A stretch of DNA of 64,000 bases, taken from assembly GCA_902493385.1 (NCBI GenBank), contig CABUPO010000002.1, forward strand, positions 62,001-126,000, given 5' to 3'. This document shows positions 61,797-64,000 of this stretch, in pieces. The position numbers and the translations under genes are program-made. Each line of letters begins with the position of its first letter. Positions within the stretch are counted from its first letter, which is position 1. The notes beneath the pieces were generated by a model. The model ran no database searches, was not told the origin of the DNA, and worked only from the letters and a program-made list of their open reading frames with translations. This stretch comes from an uncultured Lachnospiraceae bacterium (lineage in GTDB: Bacteria; Bacillota; Clostridia; Lachnospirales; Lachnospiraceae).

Positions 61797-61806
61797 TGTT
61801 CTTATT

Positions 61807-62232
61807 ATGGCTTCAGAATATACAGAATATAATTCTTCTTTGTCAGCAAAGGTTGAATATGCTCTTTTGTATGATTTTTACGGGGCGCTTCTTAAGGATA
61901 AGAACAGATCTGTGTTTGAGGATTATATGTTTAACGACATGTCTCTTTCAGAGATTTCCCAGAATTTCGGGATAACGAGACAGGGCGTGAGAGATATTGT
62001 TGAAAGAAGCAAGGCGAGGCTTATCGGATATGAAGAAAGTCTTGGTCTTGCAAAGCGCTTTCAAAAAGTATGTACGTCTGCTAAAGCAGTAAAAGATAAT
62101 GTAGGCAATATAAGGGAAAGTATTGTAAAAGCATGTGATGCATATGATTTAGACGGTGAATTTATATGCAGTATTGAGAGACGTCTTACAGATATTGAGA
62201 AGAAGACGGATAGTATTCTTGAAGAGTTTTAG
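61807..62232 (+). CDS. ylxM: YlxM-family HTH protein
   Basis: 141 residues. An N-terminal sigma-70 region 4-like helix-turn-helix (MSLSEISQNFGITRQGVRDIVERSKARL, about 44-72) and a coiled C-terminal half. YlxM (UPF0122) proteins are encoded next to ffh and are thought to modulate the SRP or its expression. Here it starts 23 bp before ffh. A perfect inverted repeat over its own promoter would suit autoregulation by this DNA-binding fold, which is inference. Confidence 0.93.
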   Translation: MASEYTEYNSSLSAKVEYALLYDFYGALLKDKNRSVFEDYMFNDMSLSEISQNFGITRQGVRDIVERSKARLIGYEESLGLAKRFQKVCTSAKAVKDNVGNIRESIVKACDAYDLDGEFICSIERRLTDIEKKTDSILEEF

Positions 62233-62255
62233 CTAATCTTTAATGGGAGGAATAT

Positions 62256-63602
62256 ATGGCTTTTGATAATTTGACTGAGAAGCTGCAGAATGTATTTAAG
62301 AATCTCAGAAGCAAAGGCAGGCTTACTGAGGATGACGTTAAGGCCGCGCTCCGAGAAGTTAAGATAGCGCTGCTTGAAGCGGATGTTAATTTTAAAGTCG
62401 TTAAGCAGTTTATAAAGACAGTACAGGAAAAAGCCTGCGGACAGGATGTTATTAACAGTCTTACGCCGGGACAGACCGTTATTAAGTATGTTAATGAAGA
62501 GATGGTTAATCTCATGGGCAAAGATCCTGTGGAGCTTGAGCTTAATCCTGCGGGCGACATGACGGTTATTATGGTCTGCGGTCTTCAGGGTGCAGGTAAG
62601 ACTACAACAATTGCAAAGCTTGCGGGACAGCTTAAGGCAAAAGGAAGAACTCCGCTTTTGGCTGCCTGCGATATATACAGACCGGCTGCCATACTTCAGC
62701 TTCAAAAGAACGGAGATAAGCAGGGAGTGCCGGTATTTTCAATGGGTACTGACAAGAAACCTGTTGATATTGCGAAAGCGGCATATGAGCATGCTAAGAA
62801 GAATGGATGTAATGTACTTATTATAGATACGGCAGGAAGACTGCATATTGACGACGATATGATGAATGAGCTTATCGAAATCAAAGAAGGAATGACAGTA
62901 GACCAGATTCTTCTTGTAGTAGATTCTATGACGGGCCAGGATGCGGTGAATGTAGCATCTGCATTTAATGAAAAGCTTGATATAGACGGGATTATTCTTA
63001 CAAAGCTGGACGGCGATACGAGAGGCGGAGCCGCTTTGTCGATAAGAGCAGTTACAGGAAAGCCGATTATATATGCCGGAATGGGAGAAAAGCTTTCCGA
63101 TCTTGAACAGTTTTATCCTGACAGAATGGCTTCAAGAATATTGGGAATGGGAGACATTCTTACGCTTATTGAAAAGGCCGAAGCCGAGATAGATGAGGAA
63201 AAAGCAAAAGAGCTGGAAAAGAAGCTCAGGAAATCGGAATTTGATTTTAACGATTATCTTGAGCAGATGCAGCAGATGAAGAAGCTGGGAGGTTTATCAA
63301 GTATACTCAGCATGCTTCCGGGTATGGGGCTTCCGTCAGATATTGATATTGATGATAAAGCTTTGGCTCGTGTCGAAGCTATCATATATTCCATGACAAA
63401 AGAAGAGAGAACAAAGCCTTCAATCATTAATCCACGAAGAAAGCAGAGAATTGCGAAGGGCGCCGGAGTTGATATAAGCGAAGTCAACAGGCTTATAAAG
63501 CAGTTTGAGCAGGGTAAAAAAATGATGAAGCAGATGAATGGTATGATGTCTGGTAAAAAAGGTAAGCGCGGATTATTTAAAAAGATGCCGTTCGGCATGT
63601 AA
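62256..63602 (+). CDS. ffh: Signal recognition particle protein Ffh
   Basis: 448 residues after GGGAGGA. N domain (about 1-85), G domain with GLQGAGKTTT (P-loop), DTAGRLHID, TKLDGDTRGG, and a Met-rich M domain ending MMKQMNGMMSGKKGKRG. It binds 4.5S/6S RNA and signal sequences and docks with FtsY. The gene order ylxM-ffh-rpsP-khpA is conserved in Firmicutes. Confidence 0.98.
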   Translation: MAFDNLTEKLQNVFKNLRSKGRLTEDDVKAALREVKIALLEADVNFKVVKQFIKTVQEKACGQDVINSLTPGQTVIKYVNEEMVNLMGKDPVELELNPAGDMTVIMVCGLQGAGKTTTIAKLAGQLKAKGRTPLLAACDIYRPAAILQLQKNGDKQGVPVFSMGTDKKPVDIAKAAYEHAKKNGCNVLIIDTAGRLHIDDDMMNELIEIKEGMTVDQILLVVDSMTGQDAVNVASAFNEKLDIDGIILTKLDGDTRGGAALSIRAVTGKPIIYAGMGEKLSDLEQFYPDRMASRILGMGDILTLIEKAEAEIDEEKAKELEKKLRKSEFDFNDYLEQMQQMKKLGGLSSILSMLPGMGLPSDIDIDDKALARVEAIIYSMTKEERTKPSIINPRRKQRIAKGAGVDISEVNRLIKQFEQGKKMMKQMNGMMSGKKGKRGLFKKMPFGM

Positions 63603-63648
63603 CCCGTGTTTACAAAATAATAGATAACAATTTGAGGAGGTGACAATA

Positions 63649-63894
63649 ATGGCAGTAAAAATCAGATTAAGAAGGATGGGTAAGAAAAAAGCTCCTTTCT
63701 ACAGAGTAGTAGTTGCAGATTCACGTTCTCCAAGAGACGGTAAGACTATCGCTGAGATTGGTACTTATGATCCTAATCAGGAACCTGCAATGTTCAAGGT
63801 TGATGAAGAAGCAGCTAAGAAGTGGATTGCTAACGGTGCAAAGCCTACTGAAACTGTAGCAAGGCTCTTTAAGCAGTCAGGTGTACTCAGCTAA
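63649..63894 (+). CDS. rpsP: Ribosomal protein S16
   Basis: 81 residues from the ATG at 63649 after GAGGAGG. MAVKIRLRRMGKKKAPFYRVVVADSR is the S16 N-terminus, followed by IGTYDPN and GAKPTETV. A 30S assembly protein binding 16S rRNA. Confidence 0.98.
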   Translation: MAVKIRLRRMGKKKAPFYRVVVADSRSPRDGKTIAEIGTYDPNQEPAMFKVDEEAAKKWIANGAKPTETVARLFKQSGVLS

Positions 63895-63982
63895 TAAGGA
63901 TTATTGCTGTGTGGGTTCTGTAATATGGCGCAGGCGGCAGCCTGTAGCTGTATTTCAGAAACATCAGTAGATGGGAGGAAAT

Positions 63983-64000
63983 ATGAAAGAATTAGTTGAA
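63983..64000 (+). CDS. khpA: KH-domain protein KhpA, 3' truncated by window edge
   Basis: Only six codons (MKELVE) are inside the window, behind GGGAGGA. This start and the position after rpsP match KhpA (YlqC), the small KH-domain RNA-binding protein usually between rpsP and rimM. Call is by synteny. Confidence 0.6.

Noticed and set aside
1..64000. Prophage, CRISPR array, integrative element or rRNA operon
   Set aside because: No integrase, terminase, capsid, transposase, regular spacer array or rRNA sequence was seen on either strand.

Overview
The window reads as a chromosomal segment of an anaerobic, spore-lineage Clostridia bacterium, most probably a plant-fibre-degrading Lachnospiraceae member. 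The evidence is the moderately low GC, the clostridial synteny rpsT / gpr-spoIIP-lepA-hemW and ylxM-ffh-rpsP-khpA, a CIRCE-controlled groESL, a type III glutamine synthetase, a sodium-pumping decarboxylase cluster, and several small families I associate with Lachnospiraceae. I see no rRNA, CRISPR array, prophage, integrase or insertion sequence.

Layout. 1-5.5 kb: the 3' end of a GH43 arabinoxylan enzyme, a GGDEF/EAL/GGDEF c-di-GMP protein, and a single protein joining a pilin-like LPQTG surface protein to a sortase. 5.6-14.3 kb: tRNA-Gly, a GshA-like ligase, a repeat-rich spacer, a PTS-type EIIC permease, VanZ-like and small membrane proteins, and two SleB-type wall hydrolases flanking thrC and a eukaryotic-type hisA. 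14.3-20.6 kb: an AraC regulator divergent from a 1768-residue secreted GH98-CBM35-CBM22x4-CE1 enzyme. 20.8-26.4 kb: Fic protein, glnS, a DUF6062-like protein, groESL. 26.4-30.5 kb: a cassette with a leader peptide and hairpin, a small secreted protein, two ABC-2 permeases, an ATPase and an exported protein, then a small membrane protein gene. 30.6-43 kb: guaB, an amidase, a DMT transporter, dCMP deaminase, rpsT, gpr-spoIIP-lepA-hemW, a sirtuin and a hybrid histidine kinase. 43-52 kb: glnN, dacF, then a five-gene biotin/Na+ decarboxylase operon. 52-61.7 kb: ChrA and a second AraC regulator, divergent from a beta-helix enzyme and two paralogous GH43 enzymes. 61.7-64 kb: ylxM-ffh-rpsP-khpA (truncated by the window end).

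How the parts work together. The GH98/CE1 giant, the beta-helix protein and three GH43 enzymes form a secreted arabinoxylan-degrading set: backbone cleavage, feruloyl removal and side-chain release. Two AraC regulators sit divergently beside these genes, and both divergent regions share a 12-bp motif. The carboxyltransferase, OadG, BCCP, OadB and OadA genes would couple decarboxylation, or transfer of carboxyl groups, to Na+ export. gpr and spoIIP mark a sporulation background, and a sigma-G-like promoter precedes gpr.

The most unusual items are the sortase fused in one chain to its own LPQTG sorting signal (4201-5505), the leader-peptide/hairpin ABC cassette (26469-29944), the pairing of acyl-CoA-type and pyruvate-type carboxyltransferases with one BCCP and one Na+ pump (46823-52028), and a leftover Fn3 tail between two GH43 paralogs (59776-59841). 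All assignments rest on reading motifs and layout; no database search was run.
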